From Streptomyces camelliae (GTDB lineage: Bacteria; Actinomycetota; Actinomycetes; Streptomycetales; Streptomycetaceae), in contig NZ_CP115300.1 in NCBI RefSeq assembly GCF_027625935.1, forward strand, positions 8,370,001-8,434,000: a DNA stretch of 64,000 bases, read 5' to 3'. The notes beneath the pieces were generated by a model. That model ran no database searches, was not told the DNA's origin, and saw only the letters and a list, made by a program, of their open reading frames with translations. Numbering within the stretch: the stretch's first letter is position 1; each line of letters opens with the position of its first letter. Below, piece by piece: positions 16,161 to 24,829 of this stretch. The position numbers and the translations under genes were made by a program.

Positions 16161-16910
16161 ATGGCAGCAAATCCCTCCTCCCCGACAACGGCGGACGGGC
16201 AGAGTTCCGGCCGTGGCGGACGACTGAGCCTGTGGATTGTGGCGATCCTCGTCCTCTTCGCCGCCGTGTTGGGCGGCCACCACAAGGCGGGCGACGCCTC
16301 GCAGGCCGCGCGTCCTCCTGGTGCAGCAGGTACAGGTGCTGGCGCAGGTGCTGGTACAAGCACAGGAGCAGGCGCTGGTAAAGGTGCAGGCGCCGGTCCG
16401 GGCGCTGTTGCGACGGCCCGCCCACAGCAGGACGACCCACAGCAGGACGACGAGGAACTGCCCCGGTCCGCACCGACCCGGCTGCTCATCCCGAAGATCG
16501 ACGTGGACGCCCCCTTCACCACCCTGACCATCGGCGCCGGGAACCAGCTGCAGCCCCCGACGGCCGACGACACCAACCTGGTCGGCTGGTACGCCAAGGG
16601 CGTCTCGCCCGGTGAGAAGGGCACCGCGATCATCGCGGGGCACCTCGACACCACGACCTCCCCCGCCGTCTTCGCCGGCCTCGACGAGCTGAAGCAGGGC
16701 GACCAGTTCACCGTGGAGCGGGCCGACGGGCGCGACGCGGAATTCGTCGTGGACGACACCGAGACCTTCGCCAAGGACGCCTTCCCCGACCAGCGCGTGT
16801 ACGCCGACGCGTCACGCCCCGAGGTCCGGCTGATCACCTGCGCGGGGCCGTACGACCACGACGCGAAGGACTACAAGGACAACCTGGTGGTCTTCGCTCA
16901 CCTGGTGTGA
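16161..16910 (+). CDS. Class F sortase
   Basis: A 249-residue transpeptidase with a cytoplasmic tail, one membrane segment (LSLWIVAILVLFAAVLGG, residues 22-39), a Gly/Ala/Thr linker to about residue 85 and a sortase domain. His161 lies in IIAGHLDT and Cys227 in RLITCAGP, both expected catalytic residues. The position 12 residues after Cys, where class F enzymes carry the catalytic Arg (usually Y-R-D/S-N), reads Lys239 in DYKDNLVVFA. This may lower or alter activity. ATG at 16161 follows GAGGTGG. The neighbouring repeat-rich protein is its likely substrate or partner. Confidence 0.92.
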   Translation: MAANPSSPTTADGQSSGRGGRLSLWIVAILVLFAAVLGGHHKAGDASQAARPPGAAGTGAGAGAGTSTGAGAGKGAGAGPGAVATARPQQDDPQQDDEELPRSAPTRLLIPKIDVDAPFTTLTIGAGNQLQPPTADDTNLVGWYAKGVSPGEKGTAIIAGHLDTTTSPAVFAGLDELKQGDQFTVERADGRDAEFVVDDTETFAKDAFPDQRVYADASRPEVRLITCAGPYDHDAKDYKDNLVVFAHLV

Positions 16911-16928
16911 GCCGGCCGCCCGTACGGG

Positions 16929-18095
16929 TCAGGCGGCGCCGTCCGCGAAGGGGCCGCCCGGTGTGAACGCCCGCGCCGCGAACCGCTCGCCGATCCGGCG
17001 GTGCGCGGCGGCGTCCGGGTGGAGGTCGTCGGGCAGCGGCAGTTCGCCGAAGTCGGCCTCGCCGTACAGCTCACGGCCGTCGAGGTGGTGCAGGTTCGGG
17101 TCCTCGGCGGCCCGCTCGCGCACGATCCGGGCCAGCTCCTCCCGGATGACACGCAGAGTGAGTTTTCCGCTCGCCGTCTCCGCGGGGTCCCCGGTGGCCC
17201 GGAACCGCAGCCGTCCCTCGTTCAGGGCGGAGAAGTCCGGGGCGCTGGGGCCCGGCGTGTCCTCGTGTATCGGGCACAGGATCGGCGAGACGACGAGCAG
17301 CGGGGTGTCGGGGTGCCCCTCGCGGACGGTGTCGAGGAAGCCGTGCACGGCCGGGCCGAACGCGCGCAGCCGCATCAGGTCGGTGTTGACGACGTTGATG
17401 CCGAGCTTGACGCTGATCAGGTCGGCCGCGGTGTCGCGCAGCGTGCGCGCGGTGAACGGGTCGAGCAGGGCGCTGCCGCCCAGCCCCAGATTGATCAGCT
17501 CCACCCCGCCCAGGGCCGCGGCGAGCGCCGGCCAGGTGGTGGTCGGGCTCGCGGCGTCCGAGCCGTGGCTGATCGAACTGCCGTGATGCAGCCACACCGC
17601 GCGGCCACGGTCCGCCACGGGCTCGACGGGCGCGTCGGCGCGCAGTGCGACGAGCTCGGTCGTCTCGTTGTGCGGCAGCCAGATCTCCACGTCCTTGAGC
17701 GTGCCGGGCAGATCCGTGAAGCGGACCGTGCCGACCGGGCCGGGACGCTGCTCGGCGCGGCCGGCCGCCATGTCGATCGTGAGCGTGTTGCCGCCCTCGA
17801 CCCGGCCGCTGCCGGCGAGCCGTCCGTCGACGAGCAGGTCGTACACACCGTCCGGGCGGGGCGGCGCGCCGACGTAGACCCGCTTGGTCGGCAGCGTGTC
17901 CAGCTCCACGGTGGTCGCGCGGGTGCGGAACACCAGTCGTACGCCGGAGGGCTGCGACTCCGCCATGGCCAGCTGCGGGTCGGCGCACTGGGCGCGGGCG
18001 CGGGCGGGCAGCCGGTGCGGCAGCAGTCCGCGCTCGGTGCGCTCCAGGTCGAGCGCGCCGCGCAGGAGGTCGGAGGTGAGGGGGATGGCGTGCAT
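16929..18095 (-). CDS. SGNH/GDSL-type hydrolase with N-terminal beta domain
   Basis: A 388-residue protein. The first 160 or so residues form a beta-rich accessory domain (GVRLVFRTRATTVELDTLP and onward); the rest is an SGNH hydrolase. Block I reads HHGSSISHGSD with the nucleophilic Ser, the oxyanion Gly/Asn blocks are NLGLGGSAL and KLGINVVN, and block V is DDLHPDAAAH with Asp and His. It probably removes an ester, such as an acetyl group, from a carbohydrate. No signal peptide is seen. ATG at 18095 is used. It lies 64 bp downstream of the TetR gene on the same strand and may be its target. Confidence 0.88.
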   Translation of the reverse strand: MHAIPLTSDLLRGALDLERTERGLLPHRLPARARAQCADPQLAMAESQPSGVRLVFRTRATTVELDTLPTKRVYVGAPPRPDGVYDLLVDGRLAGSGRVEGGNTLTIDMAAGRAEQRPGPVGTVRFTDLPGTLKDVEIWLPHNETTELVALRADAPVEPVADRGRAVWLHHGSSISHGSDAASPTTTWPALAAALGGVELINLGLGGSALLDPFTARTLRDTAADLISVKLGINVVNTDLMRLRAFGPAVHGFLDTVREGHPDTPLLVVSPILCPIHEDTPGPSAPDFSALNEGRLRFRATGDPAETASGKLTLRVIREELARIVRERAAEDPNLHHLDGRELYGEADFGELPLPDDLHPDAAAHRRIGERFAARAFTPGGPFADGAA

Positions 18096-18109
18096 GGTGT
18101 CCGCCTGCG

Positions 18110-18143
18110 TTTCGATGAGGGATGAGTTTCGATGAGGGATGAG
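18110..18143. repeat. 17-bp tandem duplication
   Basis: Two perfect adjacent copies of TTTCGATGAGGGATGAG lie between the TetR stop and the SGNH hydrolase start. They would fall in the leader of the hydrolase message. Confidence 0.8.
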
Positions 18144-18159
18144 TGGAGGGCGAAGCGGG

Positions 18160-18729
18160 TCAGGGGGAGGGCCAGGCACGCAGCAGGGAGTCGAGCGCGT
18201 CCAGGTTCCGCGTCCAGGACTCCTGCGCGTCGGGGGCGCTGTGGCTGAAGGCGCCGGCCGTCTCCAGGCTGACGTAGCCGTGGAAGAAGCCGCCGAGCAG
18301 CCGGACCGCATGGGTCTGGTCGGGCTCGGCGAGGTCGTAGCCGCGCAGGATCGCCCGGGTCATCTGCGCGTGCCGGCCGCCCGCGCTCGCCGCCGCCGCT
18401 TCGGGGTCGAGCGGGTGGCGGGTCGCCGCGTAGCGGCCCGGGTGCTCGCGGGCGTAGTCGCGGTACACGTCGGCGAACGCGGTCAGGGCGTCCTTGCCCG
18501 CCCGGCCGGCGAGCGCCTCGGCGGCGCGGTCGGCGAGCTCCTCCAGGGCGAGCAGCGCGATCCGGGTCTTGAGGTCCTGGGAGTTCTTCAGATGCGAGTA
18601 CAGGCTCGCGACCTTGACGTCGAACCGCCGGGCCAGCGCGGACACGGTCACCTGCTCGAAGCCGACCTCGTCGGCCAGCTCGGCCCCCGCACGGACCAGC
18701 CGCTCGGTGCTCAGACCTGCGCGAACCAT
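18160..18729 (-). CDS. TetR-family regulator
   Basis: A 189-residue TetR-type regulator. The HTH is at residues about 27-48 (VTVSALARRFDVKVASLYSHLKN), and the C-terminal ligand domain with GYDLAEPDQTHAVRLLGGFFHGYVSLE fits the WHG/TetR_C_33 type. ATG at 18729 follows AGGAG. The promoter region immediately upstream contains overlapping direct and inverted repeats, suggesting autoregulation. The SGNH hydrolase gene downstream is probably in the same transcript. Confidence 0.93.
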   Translation of the reverse strand: MVRAGLSTERLVRAGAELADEVGFEQVTVSALARRFDVKVASLYSHLKNSQDLKTRIALLALEELADRAAEALAGRAGKDALTAFADVYRDYAREHPGRYAATRHPLDPEAAAASAGGRHAQMTRAILRGYDLAEPDQTHAVRLLGGFFHGYVSLETAGAFSHSAPDAQESWTRNLDALDSLLRAWPSP

Positions 18730-18754
18730 CAGCTCTCTCCTCTCCGACAGAGAG

Positions 18755-18799
18755 GATTATGGAGCTACCTAATACTTTTAGGCAAATACCTTTAGGTAG
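18755..18799 (-). promoter_or_regulatory. Promoter and operator repeats upstream of the TetR gene
   Basis: On the minus strand a TTGCCT -35 and a CATAAT -10 are 18 bp apart, just before the TetR gene. The same stretch has the inverted pair CTACCTAA (18765-18772) and TTAGGTAG (18792-18799), and a 12-bp direct repeat, AATACTTTTAGG (18771-18782) and AATACCTTTAGG (18785-18796). The distal arm overlaps the lacI stop codon. The overlap of repeats with the promoter is what an autorepressor site looks like. Confidence 0.6.
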
Positions 18800-19805
18800 A
18801 GGTGGACTCGCGCAGCACCAGTGAGAAGGGGCTGACGAACTCCTCCTGCTCCGTCGGAGGCCCCGCGCTGCCGAGGCGCGCGACGAGCAGGCCGACGGCA
18901 CGCTCGGCCATCAGGTCGTGATCCGGATCCACCGTGGAGAGTGACGGGACGAGGAAGGCGCCCTCGTCGACGTTGTCGAAACCGATCACCTTGACCTGCT
19001 CCGGCACCCGCACCCCCGCGTCCGCCAGCCCCCGCAGCACCCCCATCGCCACGGTGTCCGTCACACAGAACACGCCGTCGAAGTCCAGGCCGCCCGCCAC
19101 CATGGCCCGCGCCCGCCGGGCCCCCTCCGCCATGGTGAGTTCCGGCACGCTCTGTACCAGGGCCGGGTCGGCGGGCAGCCCGGCCGCCCGCAGCGCCTGC
19201 CGGTAGCCGGTGTGGCGCAGGTTCGACATGTGGACCTCGTCGCGCAGCTCCCCGCACACGACGGCCACGCGCCGGCAGCCCCGTTCGATCAGATGCCGGG
19301 TGGCGGCCGCCGACGCCTCGACGTTGGGCATGGCGACATGGTCCACGGGCCCGCCGAAGATCCGCTCGCCGAGGATCACCACCGGGTGGTCCACCTTGAG
19401 CGCCTCGACGTCGGCCGGGCCCATGCCGACCGTGCTGAGGATGAGCCCGTCGTAGAGCCGGTTGCGGGACAGCGACAGCGCCGCCAGTTCGTTCTCCCGG
19501 CGGGCGCCGGTCTGCTCGACGCTCACCCTCAGGCCGTGCCGGCCGGCCGCGGTGAAGATGGCCGCGGCCAGCCGGCCGTAGTACGGGCGGTTCAGCTCGG
19601 GGACCGCGAGGCCGATGGTGCCGGTGCGGCCCTTGCGGAGGTTGCGGGCGGCCACGTTGACCCGGTAGTCGAGCCGGGCCATCGCCGCGAGGACGCGTTC
19701 CCGGGTGGCGGGGCGGACGTTGGGGTGGTCGTTGATGACGTTGGAGACCGTCATCGCCGACACCCCGGCCGCCTTCGCCACGTCCTGGATCGTCGCCACG
19801 CTCAC
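18792..19805 (-). CDS. LacI-family regulator of the arabinoside operon
   Basis: A 337-residue LacI/GalR regulator: N-terminal HTH (TIQDVAKAAGVSAMTVSNVIND, then LDYRVNVAARNLRKGRT hinge) and a periplasmic-binding-type sensor domain (FDGVFCVTDTVAMGVLRGL, KVIGFDNVDEG). It is the last gene of a run with GH51 and GH27 enzymes and probably responds to a sugar released by them. GTG at 19805 overlaps the TGA of the GH27 gene by four bases; a GTG six bases further in (19799) has the better-spaced GGGAG ribosome site, so either may be used. Confidence 0.93.
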   Translation of the reverse strand: MSVATIQDVAKAAGVSAMTVSNVINDHPNVRPATRERVLAAMARLDYRVNVAARNLRKGRTGTIGLAVPELNRPYYGRLAAAIFTAAGRHGLRVSVEQTGARRENELAALSLSRNRLYDGLILSTVGMGPADVEALKVDHPVVILGERIFGGPVDHVAMPNVEASAAATRHLIERGCRRVAVVCGELRDEVHMSNLRHTGYRQALRAAGLPADPALVQSVPELTMAEGARRARAMVAGGLDFDGVFCVTDTVAMGVLRGLADAGVRVPEQVKVIGFDNVDEGAFLVPSLSTVDPDHDLMAERAVGLLVARLGSAGPPTEQEEFVSPFSLVLRESTST

Positions 19806-21118
19806 TCCCGCCCGCTGTCCTCCACCCCGCTGTCCTGCGCAAGACGATAGAGGGCGGCGCCGTGGGCGGACACGTCGACGGTCAGGTGCCGGCCGTCGTG
19901 CGCGACCGCCGTACGGCTCCACAGCTCGCGGACCCGGTCGCCGGGCCGGGCGCCGAGCGAGCCGAGCGGAACCTCGTACCGGCGGGGCTCGTCGGCAAGC
20001 GAGAACACGGCGGCGTAGCGGGTACGGCCGTCGGTGTCGCGGGCCGTCCAGAGCACCAGGTCGCCCTCGCGCAGCACCTCGCGGTTGCCGGTGCTGTGCC
20101 ACAGCACGGCCAACGCCTCGTCATTGCTGAGGAGTTCGATGGTCTCGGGCGGGCTGGTCGGCAGGTCGCCGCCCATCATCAGCGGCGAGCGGGAGATCAG
20201 CCACAGGGTGAGCAGGCTGATCTGCTCGGGCCGGGTGAGCCGGGACATCCGGTCCTCGCCGCGTTCGGCGCGGATGCCGATCCGGCCGAGCGGCAGCATG
20301 TCGGCGTCCGCCCAGCCGCCCTCGCCCTGCCAGGGGGCCCACCGCGCCATCCGCGCGAACTGGGCCTCCACGTCCGCCCAGCGGTCCCACAGGTCGTCGC
20401 AGACCCGCCACATCGTGGCGTGCTCCCGCAGATGGTCCAGGTGGGCGACGGAGACATCGGTGCCGGGGGACAGGCTCAGCTCGATGGGCCGGCCGCTGCG
20501 CTCGATCGCCCGTGCGTAGGCCGCGATCTCCCGCTCGTGGTACGGGAAGAGCATGTCGTCGGCCTTGACGAAGTCCACGCCCCAGTCGGCGAACTGGGCC
20601 ACCTGGGAGTCGTAGTAGGCCTGAGCACCCGGGTGGTCGTGGTTCAGGCCGTGGTTGTCGGAGTTCCACGGGCAGACCGAGTCCGTGTCGGCGATCTCGT
20701 CGGCGGTGAACTCCGTGCCGTACACGGGCAGTCGGGCGGCGACGGCCCGGCGGGGGATGCCGCGCATGATGTGCAGGCCGAAACGCAGACCGAGGTCGTG
20801 CACTCGCCGGGCCAGCGGTGCGAAGCCCGCCCCGCCGGCGGCGGAGGGGAACCGGTTCGGCGCCGGGAGCTGACGGCCGTAGGCGTCCAGGACCAGCGGC
20901 GCATCCGGGTTGTAGCCGTGGGCGCGGGCTGTCGGCTCGTACCACTGGATGTCCACCACGACCGTGTCCCAGCCGTGGGGGAGCAGATGGTCGCGCAGGA
21001 ACTCCGCGTTGGCGAGCACCTCCTCCTCGGTGACGGTCGTGCCGTAGCAGTCCCAGCTGTTCCAGCCCATCGGGGGACGCAGCCGCCGGTCGGGCAGGGG
21101 CCGTTCCATGGCCGCCAT
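19802..21118 (-). CDS. GH27 alpha-galactosidase/beta-L-arabinopyranosidase-like enzyme
   Basis: A 438-residue glycoside hydrolase with the GH27 opening PPMGWNSWDCYG, the nucleophile segment GVDFVKADDM (catalytic Asp) and a likely acid/base in MWRVCDDLWDRW. LMMGGDLPT and a C-terminal beta-sandwich follow. No signal peptide is evident, so it probably acts in the cytoplasm on imported oligosaccharides. GH27 includes both alpha-galactosidases and beta-L-arabinopyranosidases; the GH51 partner makes the arabinose-related activity attractive. ATG at 21118 follows GGAGGG. It starts three bases after the GH51 stop. Confidence 0.9.
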   Translation of the reverse strand: MAAMERPLPDRRLRPPMGWNSWDCYGTTVTEEEVLANAEFLRDHLLPHGWDTVVVDIQWYEPTARAHGYNPDAPLVLDAYGRQLPAPNRFPSAAGGAGFAPLARRVHDLGLRFGLHIMRGIPRRAVAARLPVYGTEFTADEIADTDSVCPWNSDNHGLNHDHPGAQAYYDSQVAQFADWGVDFVKADDMLFPYHEREIAAYARAIERSGRPIELSLSPGTDVSVAHLDHLREHATMWRVCDDLWDRWADVEAQFARMARWAPWQGEGGWADADMLPLGRIGIRAERGEDRMSRLTRPEQISLLTLWLISRSPLMMGGDLPTSPPETIELLSNDEALAVLWHSTGNREVLREGDLVLWTARDTDGRTRYAAVFSLADEPRRYEVPLGSLGARPGDRVRELWSRTAVAHDGRHLTVDVSAHGAALYRLAQDSGVEDSGRE

Positions 21119-21121
21119 GTG

Positions 21122-22654
21122 TCAGCCCTCCGCGGTCGTGGGGGCCTGGACGGTCACGAAGGAGTGCGGCGGCAGAGTCAGGACCAGCCCCCGGTCGGTG
21201 ACCCGCACCCCGTCGCCGTCGAAGGCGCGCGGCGCCACCGCCTCCGGCGTCCGCGGGGTGTTGTGGGCCTGGAGCTTGTCCGCGGTGAGGATCCGCGCCC
21301 GCGCCTCGCCGATCCGGCCGCCGCGCAGGTCCAGGGTGACCTCGGTGCTCTCCTCGGCGTCCAGGTTGCTCAGCGAGACGAGGAGCGTGCCGTCCTTGAC
21401 GCTGGCGGAGACCGACACCGTCTCCAGCTCGGTGTCCCCGACGGTGCGCCGGGCGTCGTCCGCGCGCAGATGGACGGGGAGCGACGTGGCGTCCTGGTGG
21501 CCCTTGTTCATCTCGAAGACGTGGTACGTCGGGGTCAGCACCAGCGCGTCCCCGTCGGTGAGCAGCATGGCCTGCAGGACGTTGACGGTCTGCGCGATGT
21601 TGGCCATGACCAGGCGCGCCGCATGCCGGTGGAAGATGTCGAAGTGGGTGCTCGCCACGAGCGCGTCACGCAGCGTGTTCTGCTGGAACAGGAAGCCCGG
21701 GTTGGTGCCGGGCTCCACGTCCCACCAGGTGCCCCACTCGTCCAGCACGAGGCCGACCGTGCGCCCCGGGTCGTAGCAGTCCATGACGGTGGAGTGGCCG
21801 GTGAGGATACGGTCGACGCGCCGGGCGGAGACCATCGTCCGGTAGTAGTCGTCGGTGTCGAAGCCGGTGGCGCTGCCCTTGGCCTCCCAGGGACCGGCCA
21901 GCGTGTAGTAGTGGACGGACAGGGCCTGGTAGTAGGTCCGCGGGGTGGCCTCGCAGCCGAAGCAGTTGATCTGCCGCATCAGCGTCTCGGTCCACTTGTA
22001 GTCCTCGTCGGAGGCGCCCGAGGCGATGCGGTACAGCTTGTTGTCGCCGTGATCGCGGCAGTACGTGCCGTACTGGCGGGCGAGGTCCGCGAAGTACTCG
22101 GCGCGCATGTTGCCGCCGCAGCCCCAGGTCTCGTTGCCGATGCCCCAGTACTTCACCCGCCACGGCTCCTCGCGCCCGTTCTCCTTGCGCAGCCGCACCA
22201 TCGGGCTGTCGCCGTCCCGGGTGAGGTACTCCACCCACTCGCTCATCTCGCGGACCGTGCCGCTGCCCACGTTGCCGCTGATGTACGGCTCGGCGCCGAG
22301 CAGTTCGCACAGCGCCATGAACTCATGGGTGCCGAAGTGGTTGTTCTCCTCGACGTTCCCCCAGTGGGTGTTGACCATCCGGGGCCGCTGCTCGCGCGGG
22401 CCGATGCCGTCCATCCAGTGGTACTCGTCGGCGAAACAGCCGCCCGGCCAGCGCAGGTTGGGGATGTCCAGGGCGCGCAGCGCGGCCACGACGTCGAGGC
22501 GGATACCGCCCTCGTTCGGGATCGGGGAGTCCTCGCCGACCCAGAACCCGCCGTAGACACACCGGCCCAGATGCTCGGCGAAGTGCCCGTACAGGTGACG
22601 GCTGATCGTGGGTCCCTCGATGTCGAGGTTGATGATCGCGGTGGCTGTGGGCAC
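21122..22654 (-). CDS. abfA: GH51 alpha-L-arabinofuranosidase
   Basis: A 510-residue GH51 enzyme. The start shows [21 protein letters not shown], the catalytic acid/base Glu is in [13 protein letters not shown], and the nucleophile Glu is in [25 protein letters not shown] is also family-typical. It lacks a signal peptide and so should hydrolyse arabino-oligosaccharides inside the cell. It is the first gene of the operon with GH27 and LacI. An AT-rich patch with a TATCGATA palindrome lies 50 bp upstream. Confidence 0.95.
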   Translation of the reverse strand: MPTATAIINLDIEGPTISRHLYGHFAEHLGRCVYGGFWVGEDSPIPNEGGIRLDVVAALRALDIPNLRWPGGCFADEYHWMDGIGPREQRPRMVNTHWGNVEENNHFGTHEFMALCELLGAEPYISGNVGSGTVREMSEWVEYLTRDGDSPMVRLRKENGREEPWRVKYWGIGNETWGCGGNMRAEYFADLARQYGTYCRDHGDNKLYRIASGASDEDYKWTETLMRQINCFGCEATPRTYYQALSVHYYTLAGPWEAKGSATGFDTDDYYRTMVSARRVDRILTGHSTVMDCYDPGRTVGLVLDEWGTWWDVEPGTNPGFLFQQNTLRDALVASTHFDIFHRHAARLVMANIAQTVNVLQAMLLTDGDALVLTPTYHVFEMNKGHQDATSLPVHLRADDARRTVGDTELETVSVSASVKDGTLLVSLSNLDAEESTEVTLDLRGGRIGEARARILTADKLQAHNTPRTPEAVAPRAFDGDGVRVTDRGLVLTLPPHSFVTVQAPTTAEG

Positions 22655-22703
22655 GGGCGTACTCCGATTCAGCGATGGAACGAGACGATGCCGAGATCCT
22701 TTG

Positions 22704-22711
22704 TATCGATA
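22704..22711. promoter_or_regulatory. Candidate LacI-type operator (TATCGATA core)
   Basis: The palindrome TATCGATA is flanked by T and A runs (22699-22717) in an otherwise GC-rich region. It lies between the divergent abfA and proS genes. Its position close to abfA suits the operon's LacI repressor. The sequence alone does not prove binding. Confidence 0.45.
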
Positions 22712-22796
22712 AAAAAATGGCAGCCCGACCCGGCCGGGTCAAGGGGGGAGGGAATTGGTTCGCGCGGCGGCGACCGGTCGTCCTAGCCTGCCCGGC

Positions 22797-24209
22797 ATGG
22801 CAAAAGCACCCGTTCTCACACCCCGGGCGGACGACTTCCCGCGCTGGTACCAGGACCTGATCACCAAGGCGGAGCTGGCCGACAACGGCCCGGTGCGCGG
22901 CACCATGGTCATCCGACCGTACGGGTACGGCCTGTGGGAGCGGATGCAGCAGGAGATGGACGCCCGGATCAAGGCGACCGGCACGCGGAACGCGTACTTC
23001 CCGCTGCTCATCCCGGAGTCCTATCTGACCCGGGAGGCCGAGCACGTCGAGGGCTTCGCGCCCGAGCTCGCGGTCGTCACCCGGGCGGGCGGCAAGGAGC
23101 TGGAGGAGCCTGTCGTGATCCGCCCCACCTCCGAGACGATCGTCAACGAGTACTTCGCCAAGTGGGTGCAGAGCTACCGCGATCTGCCGCTGCTGATCAA
23201 CCAGTGGGCCAACGTGGTGCGCTGGGAACTGCGCCCGCGCCTGTTCCTGCGCACCACCGAGTTCCTGTGGCAGGAGGGCCACACCGCGCACGCCACGCGG
23301 GAGGAGGCCCGCGCCTTCGCGGCCCGCATCCAGAGCGAGGTCTACGGCGCCTTCCTGCGCGACGTCCTCGCCATGGACTTCGTCTCCGGGCGCAAGACGG
23401 CCCGGGAGCGGTTCGCCGGCGCGATCAACACCCTCACGCTGGAGAGCATGATGGGCGACGGCAAGGCCCTGCAGATGGTCACCAGCCATGAGCTGGGCCA
23501 GAACTTCGCCAAGGCCTTCGACACGCGGTTCGTGTCGCGGGAGGGCCGGCAGGAGCACGTCTGGCAGACCTCCTGGGGCTCCACCACCCGCATGATCGGC
23601 GCGCTGGTGATGACCCACGGCGACGACGACGGGCTGCGCGTCCCGCCCCGGCTGGCCCCGGTCCAGGCGGTGGTCCTCGCCGTCAAGGGCGACGAGGAGG
23701 TGTCGGCCGCCGTCCGCGCGCTCGGCGAGCGGCTGCGGGAGGCGGGCGTGCGCGTGGAGGTCGACGACCGCACGGACGTGCCGTTCGGCCGGCGCGCGGT
23801 CGACTGGGAGCTGAAGGGCGTGCCGGTACGGATCGAGGTGGGCCCGCGCGATCTGGAGAGCGGCACCGCCGTGCTGGTCCGCCGCATCCCGGGCACCAAG
23901 GAGCCGGTCGCCGTCACGGCGCTGCCCGTGCTCCTGCCCCGGACGCTGGAGGACGACCAGGCGCTGCTGCTCGCGCAGTCCCGCCGGCGACGCGAGGAGC
24001 GCACGGTCGAGGTGAGCACCGTCGACGAGGCCGTCGAGGCCGCGGGCACCGGCTGGGCCCGCATCCCCTGGGCCGCGCTGGGCCCCGCCGGCGAGGCCCG
24101 GCTGGGCGAGCAGGGCGTGTCCGTGCGGTGCCTGGTCGCGGCGGACGGTTCGGTGCCCGCGAGCGACGACGAGCCGGGGAGCGTCGCGATCGTGGGTCGG
24201 GCTTACTGA
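22797..24209 (+). CDS. proS: Prolyl-tRNA synthetase, short archaeal/eukaryote-type
   Basis: A 470-residue class II synthetase. Motif 2 is RWELRPRLFLRTTEFLWQEGHTAHAT, and the eukaryote/archaeal-type features VIRPYGYGLWE, RPTSETIVNEYFAKWVQSYRDLP and MIGALVMTHGDDDGL are clear. It lacks the large editing insertion of the usual bacterial enzyme of about 565 residues, and has the anticodon-binding and C-terminal domains of the short type. ATG at 22797 lies seven bases after a TAGCCT box (22784-22789), so the message is probably leaderless. Streptomyces usually has a bacterial-type ProRS elsewhere, so this may be a second copy, possibly inhibitor-insensitive; that is inference. Confidence 0.93.
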   Translation: MAKAPVLTPRADDFPRWYQDLITKAELADNGPVRGTMVIRPYGYGLWERMQQEMDARIKATGTRNAYFPLLIPESYLTREAEHVEGFAPELAVVTRAGGKELEEPVVIRPTSETIVNEYFAKWVQSYRDLPLLINQWANVVRWELRPRLFLRTTEFLWQEGHTAHATREEARAFAARIQSEVYGAFLRDVLAMDFVSGRKTARERFAGAINTLTLESMMGDGKALQMVTSHELGQNFAKAFDTRFVSREGRQEHVWQTSWGSTTRMIGALVMTHGDDDGLRVPPRLAPVQAVVLAVKGDEEVSAAVRALGERLREAGVRVEVDDRTDVPFGRRAVDWELKGVPVRIEVGPRDLESGTAVLVRRIPGTKEPVAVTALPVLLPRTLEDDQALLLAQSRRRREERTVEVSTVDEAVEAAGTGWARIPWAALGPAGEARLGEQGVSVRCLVAADGSVPASDDEPGSVAIVGRAY

Positions 24210-24235
24210 GCGCCTCCTGAGTCGGGGTCCCTGTC

Positions 24236-24290
24236 GAGGGGCGGCCCGCGGGTATGCCGCGGCCCGCCCCTCTCGCACACCCACTTTTTT
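24236..24290 (+). terminator. Strong hairpin and T tract after proS
   Basis: A 16-bp stem with one mismatch and the loop GTATG spans 24236-24272, followed by a T6 run at 24284-24289. A second smaller inverted repeat (CGCACA and TGTGCG) brackets the T run. It is the best intrinsic terminator in the window. Confidence 0.8.
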
Positions 24291-24393
24291 GTGCGTACTA
24301 GGCAGCCGGCACCCGGCCGGGAGAGGCTCGTGACACGAGGCCGGGGCGCGCGACGGCACAACGGACGGGAAGTGGAGGTTTGCTGACGATACG

Positions 24394-24750
24394 TCAGGCT
24401 GGGGCTTGGTGTTCGCGCTCGCGGAGCCGGTCCAGGCGGCGGTGGCCCCAGTCGGAGACGGGGCCCAGGGCCTCGGACAGGTCGCGGCCGAAGGCGGTCA
24501 GCGAGTAGACGGTCTTCGGGGGCAGCACGTCGTACACCTCCCGGTGCACCAGACCGTCCTCCTCCATCTCGCGCAGCGCCTGCGTCAGCACCTTCTCGCT
24601 CAGCCCCGGCAGCCGGCGCCGCAGGGCGGCGGGCCGGTGCGGGCCGGACTCCAGCAGCCACAACAGGGACGTCTTCCACTTGCCGTCGATCACGGCGATC
24701 GCGGCGGTCACCCCGCAGACGCCGGGGTCCTGGGCACGGCTGCGTGTCAT
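24394..24750 (-). CDS. HxlR-family regulator
   Basis: A 118-residue winged-helix protein with the HxlR hallmarks: Cys near the N-terminus (DPGVCGVTAAIAVIDGKWKTSLLWLL), LPGLSEKVLTQALREMEEDGLVHREVYDVLPPKTVYSLTAFG. The lone Cys suggests redox or electrophile sensing. ATG at 24750 is used; the frame runs on upstream into the promoter. It is divergent from an oxidoreductase gene 79 bp away, the usual arrangement for HxlR and its target. Confidence 0.93.
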   Translation of the reverse strand: MTRSRAQDPGVCGVTAAIAVIDGKWKTSLLWLLESGPHRPAALRRRLPGLSEKVLTQALREMEEDGLVHREVYDVLPPKTVYSLTAFGRDLSEALGPVSDWGHRRLDRLREREHQAPA

Positions 24751-24829
24751 CGGCGTCCTCGGTTCCTCACCGGGCCGTACGGCCACGTTCTCGACCACGT
24801 ACTTCTCGCACACATACAGGAGTTGGAAC

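Noticed and set aside
15034..16473. Minus-strand and other-frame open readings across the repeat protein, resembling Arg- or Thr/Val-repeat proteins
   Set aside because: Simple repeats open all frames. Only the chosen frame has a ribosome site, a signal peptide and a membrane anchor.
19862..22786. 974-codon open frame opposite GH27 and GH51
   Set aside because: Shadow of the two glycosidase genes on the other strand; no recognisable domain.
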